Under the pieces are notes generated by a model that made no database searches, had not been told where the DNA came from, and worked only from the letters and a program-made list of their open reading frames with translations. A DNA stretch of 64,000 bases from Diospyros lotus (taxonomy: Eukaryota; Streptophyta; Magnoliopsida; Ericales; Ebenaceae). The DNA is taken from NCBI RefSeq assembly GCF_014633365.1, contig NC_068340.1, forward strand, positions 34,670,328 to 34,734,327. The letters are read 5' to 3'. Shown here in pieces: positions 1 to 12,252 of the stretch (its first letter is position 1; each line of letters opens with the position of its first letter). The position numbers were made by a program, and so were the translations under genes.

Positions 1-1592
1 ACTTCATGGGTCTTCACAAGGGAAAGAAAAGGGATTTTATTTCATCCTTTGCTAACATCACGCAATCTGCAAGGAGATTGTTGCCAAAAAGTGACCCATC
101 TCTCCAACACATAGTGCCACTAAAGGAATCAAGTAGTTGAACTCCTCCTTATTTAGGATTGATTCATATATTGACTAGAGTAAGCTTGTGACGATGATAG
201 TGTTCATGTTAATCCAAGCAAGAATTAGCTGTCATTTGCAGTTTATAGCATTAGCGCAAACAAATAAGCAATAAAAAAAATTCTAATTCACTTCAAAAAA
301 ATAAGAAAATCCTACTCTCTTACAAAATTCAAGATGCTCAGCTGTTATGAAAAACAGTGGCAAGCACGACAAGGGTACAAGACTAAAAGTTTACATGCTA
401 TACGCAACAAGGGTACAAGACTTAAGCCTTCACCTTTAACCATACACTTTTCTGTATTAGAACATCATTTGCAACAAAAAAAGGGTACAAGACTAGAAGT
501 TTTAAAGAAAAGGTTGTAATTTATTATCCTCTCTACCACAATCAGCCTTCTTTCAAGATACAATACCTGGAACCAGCATATATGAAAAGAAGGATGTTAA
601 ATCCACCTCCCTAAAATAAGACGCCACTTGCATACAAGTAAAATCCACAACTTACAGACTTTACAAAATCGTTCATGGAAAAATAAGTAGAAACCCAGTG
701 AGCAAAAACAAGCATTACAGATGCCAAATTTTTCTCCTTTTTTTGCTATCTCATTGCAATCTTACGGGGAAAGTGAAATCCTGTAAAAGTTGGGGAAAGT
801 GAAATCCTGTAAGAGTTGCCCCTAGTGTAATATTGAACTAATCACAACCAGCCAATAGACTGTCCTATTTATGACTCAAAAACAGTAAATTAGTGACAAT
901 TACCTCTAAGTTGTTCTTTGCCAGATTACTCAATTATGTAAAGTTACAAGATGAATACAAATAAAAATAAAAATAGGCACCAAGACTTTACAAACAAAAG
1001 CTTTGACACCTTATAGACTCAAACCTTATTAGGGAATTCATAAAAAAAAAAGACAGAAGAAGAAGATTGACAACACAATCCCTCTATGTCAACAGCAAGC
1101 AATGTCATTTTCGATGCTCCACGATAAGTCATTATTCCAATGACATTAGAAAGCACATCCGAAATTGAAAACATCTCACCTTGAGAGGAACCCTTAGTGT
1201 TAAAATTTTTGATATTTTTTAGGTTCAAAGAGATTGAAGATGACAAATTTCATGAATGAGTTTACGCCCATAAAAAGAAAGAGACAGGACAGGAAATGAA
1301 GTAAAAAGACCGCAAACACAAGTGTAAGATGTCGAAGACTATTCAGAGGGGTGACGATCAGCAAGTACATAAAATCAATTGAACACATCAGCAAAGGTAA
1401 ATCAACTAAAGCTCGTAATCAAGAAGCAATTACAGTACCCTCCTACTAGTAGTTTCAAATAAGACATTAAGGAAAAAAGATGACAAAACCCTCAATTTTC
1501 ACATTTCGATTGAAATTGAAAAGCATCGCAAACCAAACCAAATTAAAAGGGGGGAAATGGGATAAAAAGGGGTAACGGCGCTGGTTACCTAC
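1..1592 (-). other. Intron 1 of the MYB gene, no coding exon seen
   Basis: This AT-rich stretch follows the MYB exon 1 donor on the minus strand. I found no R3 repeat (no NAIKNHW-like wording) on that strand. Short open frames at 334-519 (+), 1019-1246 (-) and 1200-1394 (-) have no recognisable domain. Three copies of a short aagggtacaagact motif occur at about 373, 409 and 481. Confidence 0.5.
766..817. repeat. 26-bp tandem duplication
   Basis: Two head-to-tail copies of a 26-bp unit that begins ggggaaagtgaaatcctgta, differing at a single base. It lies in the MYB intron and has no evident function. Confidence 0.8.
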
Positions 1593-1941
1593 CGGAAAAG
1601 GGCCTGCGGTTGACGGAAGGGTCGAGCTGATTATGCCAGCGGAGGCGGCAGGACTTGCCGGTCCGACCGGGAATTCCTCTGGCGATCAGGCTCCAATTCT
1701 TCGCGCCGAACTCTCTCACTAGTCGGGTCAGCACCGCGTCTTCTTGGGGCGACCAAGGCCCCTTCACTCGGCTGCAAGCGCCACCGCCACCGGCTCCGGT
1801 TCCGTTTCCGGCTCCGGTTCCATCTCCGTCGCCTTCGCCGCCGTCGGCTCCACCAGAAGCTTCAGACATTGCCACGTCCACACCGCAAGCGGCGGAGCCG
1901 GGAAGTGGCGAAGCTTTTCGACTGTCGCCTTCTTTCGTCAT
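1593..1941 (-). CDS. R2R3-MYB transcription factor, first coding exon (partial gene)
   Basis: The frame opens with ATG at 1941 and encodes about 116 residues. Residues about 1-55 are a low-complexity leader rich in Gly, Ala, Thr and Asp. From about residue 58 a complete MYB R2 repeat follows, with the regularly spaced tryptophans (GPWSPQED, NWSLIA, LRWHNQ), ending in NQLDPSVNRRPFS where R3 should begin. The exon ends after the G at 1593 at a GTAGGT donor, phase 1. The wording (RLVREFGAKNWSLIARGIPGRTGKSCRLRW) is closest in my memory to the MYB1/MYB25/MYB109 branch of plant R2R3 factors, which bind DNA in the nucleus. No R3 exon is visible between 1 and 1584, so the first intron exceeds 1.5 kb and the rest lies outside. 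The exon is much more GC-rich than its surroundings. Target genes cannot be judged from one exon. Confidence 0.85.
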
Positions 1942-2026
1942 CGTTTCTTTCTTTTTCTCTCTCGAGTCTTTCGGTTTGCAACTCCCCCACGACAGTACCT
2001 ACCCGACTAACTGCAAACTTATTTGA

Positions 2027-3858
2027 GAGGGACTGTGTAGGGATCACAATTTACCTCCTGCGGGTCCCCCACCCACCTCCAAGTTGGTTAGAGTTTAGGA
2101 AAAACTTTTAATATAAAATATTAATAGACCAGGTTCAGGGTTGTCAATGCTGATTGTTCCCACAAAATGCTATTATTTATATATAAAGTTTGCATATTCA
2201 GTTGCACTATATTGTCCTATTCATTTAAATCAACACTATAATAATAATAATATTTATAACGCTAAGCGTACCACGTGTGCATTATTTATATATAACCTGT
2301 TTTAGATTATTGTTTATATTTCAACTTTTGAATAAATTCTCTTGTAAATAATTTGAACCTATTGTTTTGATTTTAAATCTTAATTTCTATTGGCTGTTTG
2401 GATTTTTGTCATAGATATCTCAATTTAGATGTTACAATTGCTTATTATATTAACATCATTTTTATTGGTATTTTAAAATGCAACCTAGGTAATTGTCGCA
2501 ATTTCTTGTAAATCAACACCCTTAAGTGTTGGGCCTGATTAATCAAACCCAATTGGTGCCTAAGTTGCCCAGGCACATTTAAATTCCCATTTTCCCTTTT
2601 ATATCATCTCATTGTAGTTTGGGTTTGTCTTTGGTGGACTCGTTGATTTCTCTCTCTCGTTATCGCTGCCACCACCAATCGTCTCGTCGCTTTTTCTCTT
2701 TCGTCATTATTGTCGTCGCCAATCATCATTCTCAACCATGTTTTCGTTGTCTATTTCTCTGTTGATCCTCGCTTTTTTTCCTTCAGTATGATTTGAGGCC
2801 TAGCTTCGATTTTTAACTCTTTCATCACTTGTTTAGCTTTTCTCATCAATAAATATTCGATTTTCGACTCTTTATAGGTTTGAAGTTTTTTTTCATCATT
2901 TTTACCACTCTTCTCAAGAAGTTTCAATTTTTGCTGCTATTTCAATAAATTTGTGTTTTGATATGATTTTAGGATTTGCAACTAGTTGTTAGATATGTGC
3001 ATAATTGAATCTGCAATTTGATTCTATTAGCTGGAATAATTAAGCATTATTTTAGATTATTAAAAGTTTATTATGAAAGTAGGATCAAATTATATCAAAA
3101 AGTTTAAAAACAAAAATAGCTTTCCTAGGCGCTAGGCCTCAGTTTAGTGCTCGACTAGCACACAGTACGTTTTAGAATACTAATTTTGATTTTAATCACA
3201 TATTTGGGTAAATTTTGACATTGTTGGAGGCAACTTTAGGCTTGATATGGTGTGATTTGAATTAGTGATTCAAGGAATGGTTTTTCTCGTAAAATAGTAT
3301 ATATATACAAATTTTTATATTTATCAATGTATAAATATATATTAAATTTTAAAAAAATATGGAATTATAAAATTACTAAATATATTATATTAAGTAATTT
3401 AAATAAGACAAAGTACAAATAAATAAAAAACGTTAGAATCAAATTGTACCCAATAGTCACATTAGAATGCTAAGTGTCAATGTTGGCTAGAGACGAAGAT
3501 TAGAGAGAAAGAAGGGTATTTTTTGGTCTATAAATATATTTTATCCTCAGTCCTGGAATTCATTTTCCAATTCCACCTATTTTGGTAACATTTGGGTTAA
3601 TGTATTTGAATTCAATTCTTATAGTTAAATTTTATTACTTTTTTCTTTCAAATATAAAAAGTTAAAATTTGAAATAAATTCCATAAAAATTTGTGGAGCT
3701 AATTAATTTAAAAAAAAAGGGTATATTTATTGCCAAGTTTATTGCATTTGTTTGAGTAATGGATTATCTATCTCTTCCATTCACGTATATTTTTTTGTCA
3801 AATTTATCTATCTATGTTTTAAATTGCATTTTAAATACAAAGGCTGATGCTTGTAATG
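2027..3858. other. AT-rich intergenic region, nothing recognised
   Basis: This is the upstream flank of the MYB gene. A G-box core (CACGTG) lies at about 2272 and could act on the MYB promoter. A pyrimidine-rich stretch at about 2640-2830 resembles a leader or UTR but has no supported coding frame. The remainder is A/T-rich with no identifiable element. Confidence 0.4.
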
Positions 3859-4521
3859 TGTTGATGTTCAAGATTAGCCGATCGTGATTCGTAGGCCCGC
3901 AATAAATAAATAAACCCAAAGTACAAGGAGGAAGAAACGAAATATAAGATACATCAAAGTTTTTTACGTGGTTCGACCATAATAGTGCTTACTCCACGAC
4001 TTTCATCTGGTTCTTCTGACAGAATAACAGTATGGTATTATTAGTGTTTTTCCTTTTACAATGATGTTTCGACCCCTATTTATAATGAGGGGTGTTTACA
4101 ATTACATGAAATATAAAAGTGTAGAGATGATATCATGAGGGACAAATGTCTTTATCATCTTTATAAAATCGGGAGTGAACTCCGTATTATCAATAATCCG
4201 ATTTGCTTTATAAAAGTAAGTGGGTCCATGTCTTCAATTATTTAACAATCTTGTTGTTATACGAGCTAAATAGTTTGACCAACGAGTTGAATGGTTAAGC
4301 CAGTGAGCTATAAACATTGTTGGTAGTTAGTTGGGTATATCGCTGAGAGCTAACTTGAAGCTTTGCTGGGAGCTTGCTTGGTTCCGTGATTTGAGCTCGA
4401 ATTTCAGCGATATATGAATTTACTGAGGAGCTCGGCTCGGCCTACTAGGCTTTAGGCGATTGGGCCAGCCTGCTGGATCAAGTCTAGCCCATAAGAAATA
4501 GTGCAAAAAATACCTGTAACA
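3859..4521 (-). mobile_element. Probable solo LTR
   Basis: A 663-bp block starts TGTTGATG and ends CTGTAACA. It is flanked by taatg on the left and taata on the right, a 5-bp target duplication with one mismatch. It has no coding content. It contains the phrase acgtggttcgacca, common near plant retrotransposon LTRs. The TG...CA ends and near-perfect duplication fit a solo LTR in minus orientation; the class is not determined. Confidence 0.55.
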
Positions 4522-5780
4522 TAATAATTCTTATATTTAAGTGTTATTACGTATGTCTACTAAAATCTTACTAAATATTTTCACTACTCTTAATCCTTAT
4601 TTGAAATGAATAAATTATATATAAATTTATAAAATTCATTATTAGTTTCAAAATTTTATTTTTAGAATGAAAGAATTTATGGAATTTAATTATAGGAATT
4701 GAATTCCATGGAATGAAACCATGCTAAATCAAATTACACCAAAATATATGGGATTTGAAAATAAATTAGACAAATTGAGGGTAAATTTTGTTTAAAAAGG
4801 ACTCCTTTCTCCCCTCTTGTGCTAGCAATTTCCATCGTTGTCACTGTTGCATACGTTGTCACTAACACAAGCTCTCATAACTTTATGAGTAATTGCAAAT
4901 CAAGTCATTTTGAATATAGTTTTATTTTAATTATTAATATTGTATTTATATTTAAATAATTAAATATGATAATTATTTTTTAATTCAAATACAAATGTAT
5001 ACATTGCAAAATATAAACTATTGTATATATATTTTTTCTCCATCGATAATAATTATTTTTTCTTCTCTAATCTAGTAAGGATATTATATCAACAATATTT
5101 TAAGAAGGAAGAGCAAATAAAACATTAATGTTGAATTCATTATAAATACAAGTGCGTAAAATTCAATAGAATTCTATATTTAAGTTGCATAATTTTAAAT
5201 ATAATAAAAAATTAGTAAGAGTCGATGCCAATAATGAAGATGAAGATCGATGGCAAGAGTAGATGGGGGTATTTTTATTCACAAACAACTTTATTTCTAA
5301 ATTGTGAAATTCATTTTTAATTTTTATTTTTGTAGAACTTAGTTTAATGAGCTTGAATTATATGAAATATAATTTCTAAAATTAAATTTCATAATGTTTT
5401 CATTCTAAATATAAAAAGTTAGAATTAGAATGTGGAGTATATTTCTTGCTAAATTGATTATTATTATTTTTTAAATATATTAAATTAAAAAGCAACTACC
5501 TTCTCTATTTAAAAATAATATATGTTTATATTTTTAATTACAAATAACGCTAGGATATTTATGTTCTGCCAATAATGTGTCAGCTCGAGGGAGGGAGATG
5601 GGTACCTGTTCGGAAATAAATTTTATCCTTAAATTGTGACATTTATTTTCAAAATTTTATATATTTTGATAGAATTAAATTGAATTCCATAATATTTTTA
5701 TTCTAAATATAGAAATTTCATAAAATTTTATAGAGTTAATTCATTCGAAACAAGGGGTATATTTCTTGTCAAATTTCTTG
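4522..5780. other. AT-rich intergenic region, nothing recognised
   Basis: Very A/T-rich DNA with short repeated phrases (aattccataatat, taaaatttt) and no open frame of note. The region ends with aatttcttg, the left target duplication of the adjacent MULE. Confidence 0.4.
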
Positions 5781-6704
5781 GGGAAATTTGCAAAAATAGG
5801 ACGGCCGATAAAAAACTTTGCAAAAATAGGACTCTTAATATTTTTGTGCAAAACTATGACTTTTGAGAGTTGAATTGACTAAAATGCCCCTGATTTAAAT
5901 CAACCTATGATTCCCTTCGTCTTCTTCTTTTTCAATAGATCTTTTTCCTTCTCTCTCTGTTACTCTATATATATAAGATACATATATATATATATCAATC
6001 TATCATTTTTTTGTTCTTTTACCAATCTCTGTAACCTAAATATATGTGTATATATTGTTTATGATTTAAGAGATATGGGTCTTTCTCATTTTATCTCCAT
6101 TATGTATCATATATTATACATATACTGTGTGTATTTGCGTTGATGGGATAGGAAAAGAGACAAATGGCGACCATGTACAAGAAAATGAGAAAAACGATTG
6201 CAGTAGGGCCATTGCATCATTGATTGCGGTCGCGACTGATATATTCACTACGACTATTTTAGTTTCTTGTTATGATCATGACAGATATCTTTAACAGATA
6301 AGTGTTAAGGATATCCTTAACAGATATCGGTAACTGATATCCTTAACAAATATCCGTTACCGATATCGGTATCTGTTAACCGATATCCTTAACAGATATC
6401 TTTAACAAATATCAGATATTCTTAAATTACTTGCAATGGGTTTGAAGGTGAAGGCCGACGAAGAAGCAACAACCTTAGATGCTTAGAACAGATGACGAGC
6501 GAGAGAGATGTTCTGATTGGCGGGGTGATTGGGGATGTGCGTGTGAGAGGAAGAAGATGAAGGGGATCATAAATTTATTTAAATCAGGGGTATTTTAGTC
6601 AATTCAACTCTCCAAAATCATAGTTTTATAAAAATAAAAATAAAAATTAAGAGTTTTATTTTTAGAAAGTTCTTCGCCGGCAGTCCTATTTTTGCAAATT
6701 TCCC
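5781..6704. mobile_element. Non-autonomous Mutator-like element (MULE) with 9-bp TSD
   Basis: The ends form long imperfect terminal inverted repeats of about 120-140 bp, both starting gggaaatttgcaaaaatagg. The element is flanked by a perfect 9-bp direct repeat, aatttcttg, at 5772-5780 and 6705-6713; a 9-bp duplication is diagnostic of Mutator-like transposition. There is no transposase frame; the longest frame (5907-6143) is low-complexity Phe/Ile/Tyr. The interior (6283-6410) holds seven GATATC sites inside repeated cttaaca-gatatc phrases that can base-pair with each other. It landed directly upstream of the DCL2 pseudogene copy. Confidence 0.85.
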
Positions 6705-6810
6705 AATTTCTTGCCTTTTCGAGAGCGTTTGTCCTAGCAAGGATGCTCGCTCTCGCTCTCTCCCTCTCTGTATAGCAGTATCAGTCTATATTTGCGATGA
6801 GCGTTTGTAA

Positions 6811-7588
6811 GGGATGATCGTTGTTTTCCGCAACTCGTAGAGCTCGCCAAGGCTTTTGATTACGCCCAGTGAGTTAGTTTCTCCATTTTCCCACTTCCAT
6901 GTCTCTGAATTTCTCTCGCTGCCTGCCCGTGAGACGCGTTGATTTTGGATTTAGGGTTTATCTAGCGCAATTTGGGTTTTCTTGATATGCGATCTATTGA
7001 TGCTTTATGAATGCATTCGCTTTCTGCGGAAACTTTCGTCCCAATGTTATTCAAAGCCGATCGTTCACTTAATTAATTTTTTGGTTTTAAGACTTTGATC
7101 GATCAATCTGTTTTGCAGTTATCAAATGGAAGCACCAGCAAAAGGTCTCAAGCAGAACACGATTGTGCACCGGGTAACCGGCTCTGGCAAGGCACTGATA
7201 TCCATAATGCCGATCGTTCACTTAAGGGATGGTCGTTGTTTTCCACTACTCGTAGAGCTCGCCAAGGCTTTTGATTACGCCCAGTGAGTTAGTTTCTCCA
7301 TTTGGCCTCTTCCACGCCTCTCAATTTCTCTCGCTGCCTGCCGGCGAGACGCGTTGATTTTGGATTTAGGGTTTATCTAGCGCAATTTGGGTTTTTTTGA
7401 TATGCGATTTATTGATGCTTTATGAATGCATTCGCTTTCTGCGGAAACTTAATTAAATAGAATTCGTCCCAATGTTATTCAAAGCCGATGGTTCACTTAA
7501 TTAAATTCTTGGTCTTAAGACTTTGATCGATCAATCTGTTTTGCAGTTACCAAATGGAGACACTGATACCCATAATGCTTCTTCACAG
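6811..7588 (+). repeat. About 415-bp tandem duplication of the copy A leader plus exon 2
   Basis: The block starting gggatgatcgttgttttccg at 6811 recurs from 7226. Each unit holds the leader, a leader-intron donor (gtgagtt), the Tyr-Gln-Met start of exon 2 and its acceptor. Unit 1 keeps a mutated P-loop. Unit 2 lost the P-loop but keeps an exon 2 end followed by gtatgtg. Copy B has only one such unit. Confidence 0.8.
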
Positions 7589-9353
7589 GTATGTGTACCT
7601 TTTGCAAAAGCTGTCGCCTTATATCTTTCTTTTGTACCTTCCTTTTTCCATGTTGAGGACCCTTTTTATTCATCACTAGTCCTTGATTTTAACCGGTTAA
7701 AACTTTTATGTCTTCCTCCTCAAATGTTGATGCGCTACAATGAAAATAATACCAAGGACTGTATATATCTGTCATTGTTATTGTTTGTAAACAATTATCC
7801 TAGCAAGCTGAAGCTGTGGCGATACACATTGACCCGAAAGAGGGCAAGTATTGGGGAGAAATGGGAGCAGACTATTGGGATGCCAGAATTTGGAAACAAC
7901 CGGACAAATATGAGGTGTTATTGGTCGCTTCTTTACTTTTCAGTTTTGTGTGGCTCTGATTATTTACTTGTTTTTAATCATAATCACCATATGCAATTGC
8001 TCTATGACTTTTTGTTTGTTGAATTTGTTCTCTATACAAAAGGCTCATTAAGTATGATATGATTTTTGTAATTTGTTCTAGTTTGTTTTAGATTGTGAAG
8101 TCATACTTTCTGTAGTCTTTTTTATCAAATTTGGGCTTGTGGCATAGTCAAGTTCTGTTAACACAGTGGCTATTGCTTGCAGGTGTTTGTAATGACATCC
8201 ATGATCTTGCCAAACACTTAGGCATAAGTTTTTTATATTAGACATGATAAGAAGGTTCTCATTTTCGATGAATGCCATAATGCTATTGGAAGGCATCCCT
8301 ATACCTGCACCATGACAGTGTGTCAATTGCTATTACACTATATTCCTTACTGCTATTTGATCCACCAACAACTGATGATAATGTGAGCTAAAAATTAAAC
8401 TTTCAATGTTCTGTTGGCTTTAGTTTGTCTAGTACTTGTGGATGGATCTTAAATTCAGTTATAAAATAACTTCAGAGGCTAACACCTAATCATAGAAAAA
8501 TGAGATCTTCCAACAGGGAGGAAAACGTGTAAAACTCTAACAAGCTTGAGGGCTCACCTGTGTAGGTGGGCCATTTGTTTTTTGATTCTAATACTTCTTG
8601 TTCTACTGATTTACTAACTTCTCTCTTATCCAAGTGACTTTTGTCCAGCCTTCTATGGTGCCAACGGCAAAACTAAGAAATGCCCCTGTATGTAATGATG
8701 TTTTTGGAAAAATATTTATGATTGAACATACTATGAAAAAGTCTATATTATTAGTTATGAGCCTAAAATTCTCAGTCATAAAATTATCCTTTTCGGTTTT
8801 CGTATTATGGTGTTATTTCCTTAGTCCAATTGGGTTTGCAATGCTCTCCTGCATATTTGTTTTCTAGATAAGGTTTCTGGGACAAAATTCCCAAACAAGC
8901 GTTCTTTCATTGTGTTGTATAATTTAAGTTCTAAGTAGGTATACTTCTATCTTTGTGGAACTGAGCCAATTATACTTATATTAGTATGCTCTGCTAATTT
9001 CTTAAAAGAAACCTTTGATCTATAGATTGCCTTAGCCTAGCCTTACATTTACTTTTAGCCAAGAGGCCTTCAATGTGTAAAATGACTATGTCTTTTTTTG
9101 TCCAAGTTTACTTGTCAGCCATTAATTAATTTTATAGTATAGAAAGTTGCAAGTTTGTTTGGCTTGTCTCCATGATAAAGAGGAGTTTACTAGCATGTTG
9201 TGTATTTCCACTTCCTGTATGTCTATGTGGATGTTGGCATTTAAACATGCACACGCCACAACCTGGATTATAATCAATTTGATTAATTGACTAGCACTTC
9301 TTCAATAGGTAATTTAAAATTTTCAGTAATCTACTATTTTGTCTAAAAAATAA

Positions 9354-10323
9354 TTAACTAAATACTACATTTTCAAAATTATTACCTATCTACCATGTTT
9401 GAGACTACCCAGTATGTCACGCTGGAGGGAGAGCCAGCGTGAGTGGTCTGTATATGCATAACCACCTGTGGCATAGAACCGCTTGTGCCACAAGCGATTC
9501 TTGTTGAGCACTTTGACAAAAATAATAAATACATAGATACAAGCGGATATAAGTAATAACCACTTGTGTTACAAACGGTTATTATTGTCAAAGCATTTGA
9601 GGGGCAAATCTGATAATGCAAACTGGAAGCAGATTGTATGCCAAGTTATTTTCCTTTTCTGTAAAACTTTTTCAATCTTCCAGTTTCATCTACCAGAACT
9701 TGTAAAAGTCTTTGATCAAGTTTACACTTCCACTCTAGCGAAATTATAAGTTCTATTAATATGATGTTTGCCCATACAAAACAAGAGCAAATTCCAATCA
9801 GAGCAATGCCATCTTCATTTCCTCCCAAAATATGGCAAGAATAAGAAGTGGATGTGGTGGTGCTGTGATTCAAACCGAGTTCACTGCTGAAAACAAGGAG
9901 ATCGCCCGGGCTCAGCAAGCTGTTGGGGTGTCCACCTTGTATTTTCAGTAGTGCCAATTACCTTGCTGTTGGTTTCACCGACCTCCATTGTGTGAGACAG
10001 TTACTGGTCTTTAGGGGAAGGCTCAGCCTTGACTCTAGCAAATGATAGTTGTTGGTAGTAGATATAGTTTTTGACAGCAACAATTGCTTGTAGCAAAAAT
10101 GGTTATTAATTATTGCCACTTGTGATCCAAGCGGATCTACATTTTTATTAATAACACCAACACTTGGATGATTTATTATAAGTGTTTTGCAAGATCCTCT
10201 TGTGGCATGGGTAGTTAAGAAATTAATGCCTAGCCATGTTAGCCATCCTTTCAGTATGGCATCGCATGCAGCCCCAAAGGTGGTAGATTGGTAATAATTT
10301 TGAAAAACGTGGCATTTAGTCAA
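9354..10323. mobile_element. Non-autonomous MULE-like element in intron 4 of copy A
   Basis: Terminal inverted repeats of about 40 bp: the left end reads ttaactaaatactac and the right end mirrors it as catttagtcaa, followed inward on both sides by caaaattattacc and a ctacca-type phrase. Subterminal regions carry repeated palindromic phrases of the ccgcttgtgccacaagcgg type. No transposase and no clear target duplication. The same element lies at the equivalent place in copy B (23378-24383), so it predates the DCL2 duplication. Confidence 0.6.
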
Positions 10324-10953
10324 TTTTTTTTATGCATTTGAAAAGGGTTATACTTTTTTCTCTTTGGGCAGGTTTAGTTCTTCTGGGTTTTATGTCCTCC
10401 CCTTAAGTGTTTTGTCTTTGGATTTCCTCCAATTGACTATGGAGTTCACACTTGATTGTCTCTCCTTGCAATCAATACCACTTACAGTTTGCTCTTGACA
10501 GTCAACCCACAGATGACTTTATTCATCACTGTCCACACTTCTTCCTGACTGTTTTGGGAAACTGACCTCGTGTACAACTGTCTCCATCATCAGTCTTTCC
10601 ATTTTGGTTTGGACAACCTACCATTAGTCAAGTTTCCAACACTTCATCCTTGGCTGGCTTAGCTCTCGGTCTTCTCCTTATCTCCTGGACTATCCCTGGT
10701 TGATCCAACAGTTTACTATTGGTTCTGTACTGATGTAAATATCTTAAGAAATATTACTCTAGGTGTAAATTTAGGGACTAACACTTTTTTGTTTATCTCC
10801 TTCAATCACCAACAGTAGCAATTTATTAATTCCAAGCTGTTCTTTTTCTCTGCATTTTTTGCTTCGTATTTTTAAAATCCATGTTATTGTATGGCTGTCT
10901 AAGTTTGTTACTGTAGGAATGAGTGTTTGTCTTAGTTGATACTTCTTTGTTTA

Positions 10954-11337
10954 GGTAGCGTTTGTTAAAATGACTAAGATAAGGTTGTATCAAGATGATG
11001 TTGGAATACTTTCTGAACTAAGATATGGAATGGTCAATATAAGATTGAAAATCATTTCAAAATTTTTATCAAATTATTTGTTAAATTTTTTGGAATGTAC
11101 TAGAGGACATATGTATTATTTTTTCTTATATGTAAGATCCAAGATATGCTTATTTAGAGAGGGGGGGGGGGGGGGGGGGAGATAAGCATATTTGAAAAAT
11201 GCCAGATAAGAAGTTGCGTGACTTCTTCTCTAAGGGTCATCAAATAAGTTTAACAAATATATTGGAAATGACAAAAATTTAGAATGCTTTCCATATCTTA
11301 CATTTTCTGATCTATATCTTGGTTAACAAACACTACC
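10954..11337. mobile_element. Harbinger/Tourist-like MITE, TSD TTA
   Basis: A 384-bp element with inverted ends ggtagcgtttgttaa / ttaacaaacactacc and a TTA target duplication (10951-10953 and 11338-11340). The matching spot in copy B (about 24975) has no insertion, so it arrived after the tandem duplication. It contains a run of 19 G at 11161-11179. An internal inverted copy of its end phrases is visible. Confidence 0.8.
11161..11179 (+). repeat. G19 homopolymer
   Basis: Nineteen consecutive G residues inside the MITE, preceded by tatttagaga. A run this long is prone to length error in sequencing and polymerase slippage. Confidence 0.9.
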
Positions 11338-12252
11338 TTAGGATATACATTTTTCAATGAGTTCTGTTCTGTTTATTTTCTGGTACTTATATCTCATTAG
11401 ATTCCAATGCATTTGCTGGAGTCGTATCACTGCCAGCTGCAATGCATTACTTCCAAGCTGTTCTTTTGCATTTTCTGCTTCATATTTTTAAAATCCATTT
11501 AATGTATGGTTGTGTAAATTTGTTACTGTGGCAATGAGTGCCTGTATTAACTGATACTTTTTTTTTTTTTTTGACCTATACATTTTTTTTTTTTCCCAGC
11601 TAGTTCTGCTTTGTCCACGTTGTGATATTTGTAACTAATTACATTCCAAGGCATCCGCAGGAGTTCTATCTCCGCTAGTTACAATATAATAATTCCAAGC
11701 TTCCTAGGATATTCAGAATGACTGCTTCCCCAGTAAAGGCAAAAGATATGGAAATGTTTAGAGCCGAATTTTATATTGATTTTAATGTTCAGGAAGCTGT
11801 TGTTTATGTCATCATTTTCTTTTTGTTGCTTGCTTGTTCAGAAAGGTAGGGCTACAACTGTTTTTGATCCAGGATCAAGCCAGGGTCTACCTACCAAAAT
11901 TTTCATCTTTTTGTTACACTGCTAGGCATTTGGCTTTTACTCACGATCCTAGTAATACCTGGTTTTCATCATGCGTATAATTCGTTGCCTTTGTTTTCTG
12001 TACCATTTTTATTTCAGTTTGTAGCGCTCTATTAAATTTCTTGTCCTATAATTGAGTATTCCTTGATTTGTATATTTTTTTCAATGCAATTAATCACTTG
12101 CTCTATGATAAATGGTTGGATAATGGATAACTGCAGAATATTTGTCATGTGATGAAACTGACTTCTTATTGTGGGAGAAACTAGATGTGCATGTGGAGAC
12201 CATTGTTAGGGATTTGAGCTTGGAGGTATTTAAGGTTTTGTGTACTTATATA

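Noticed and set aside
1655..2026. Open frame antisense to the MYB exon
   Set aside because: A shadow of the GC-rich repeat on the other strand; proline-rich low complexity with no domain.
5907..6143. Small gene within the MULE
   Set aside because: Low-complexity Phe/Ile/Tyr frame with no domain; not a captured host gene as far as can be seen.
6278..6425. CRISPR-like array of repeated cttaacagatatc phrases
   Set aside because: Repeats are irregular, self-complementary and inside a MULE of a plant genome; no spacer structure.
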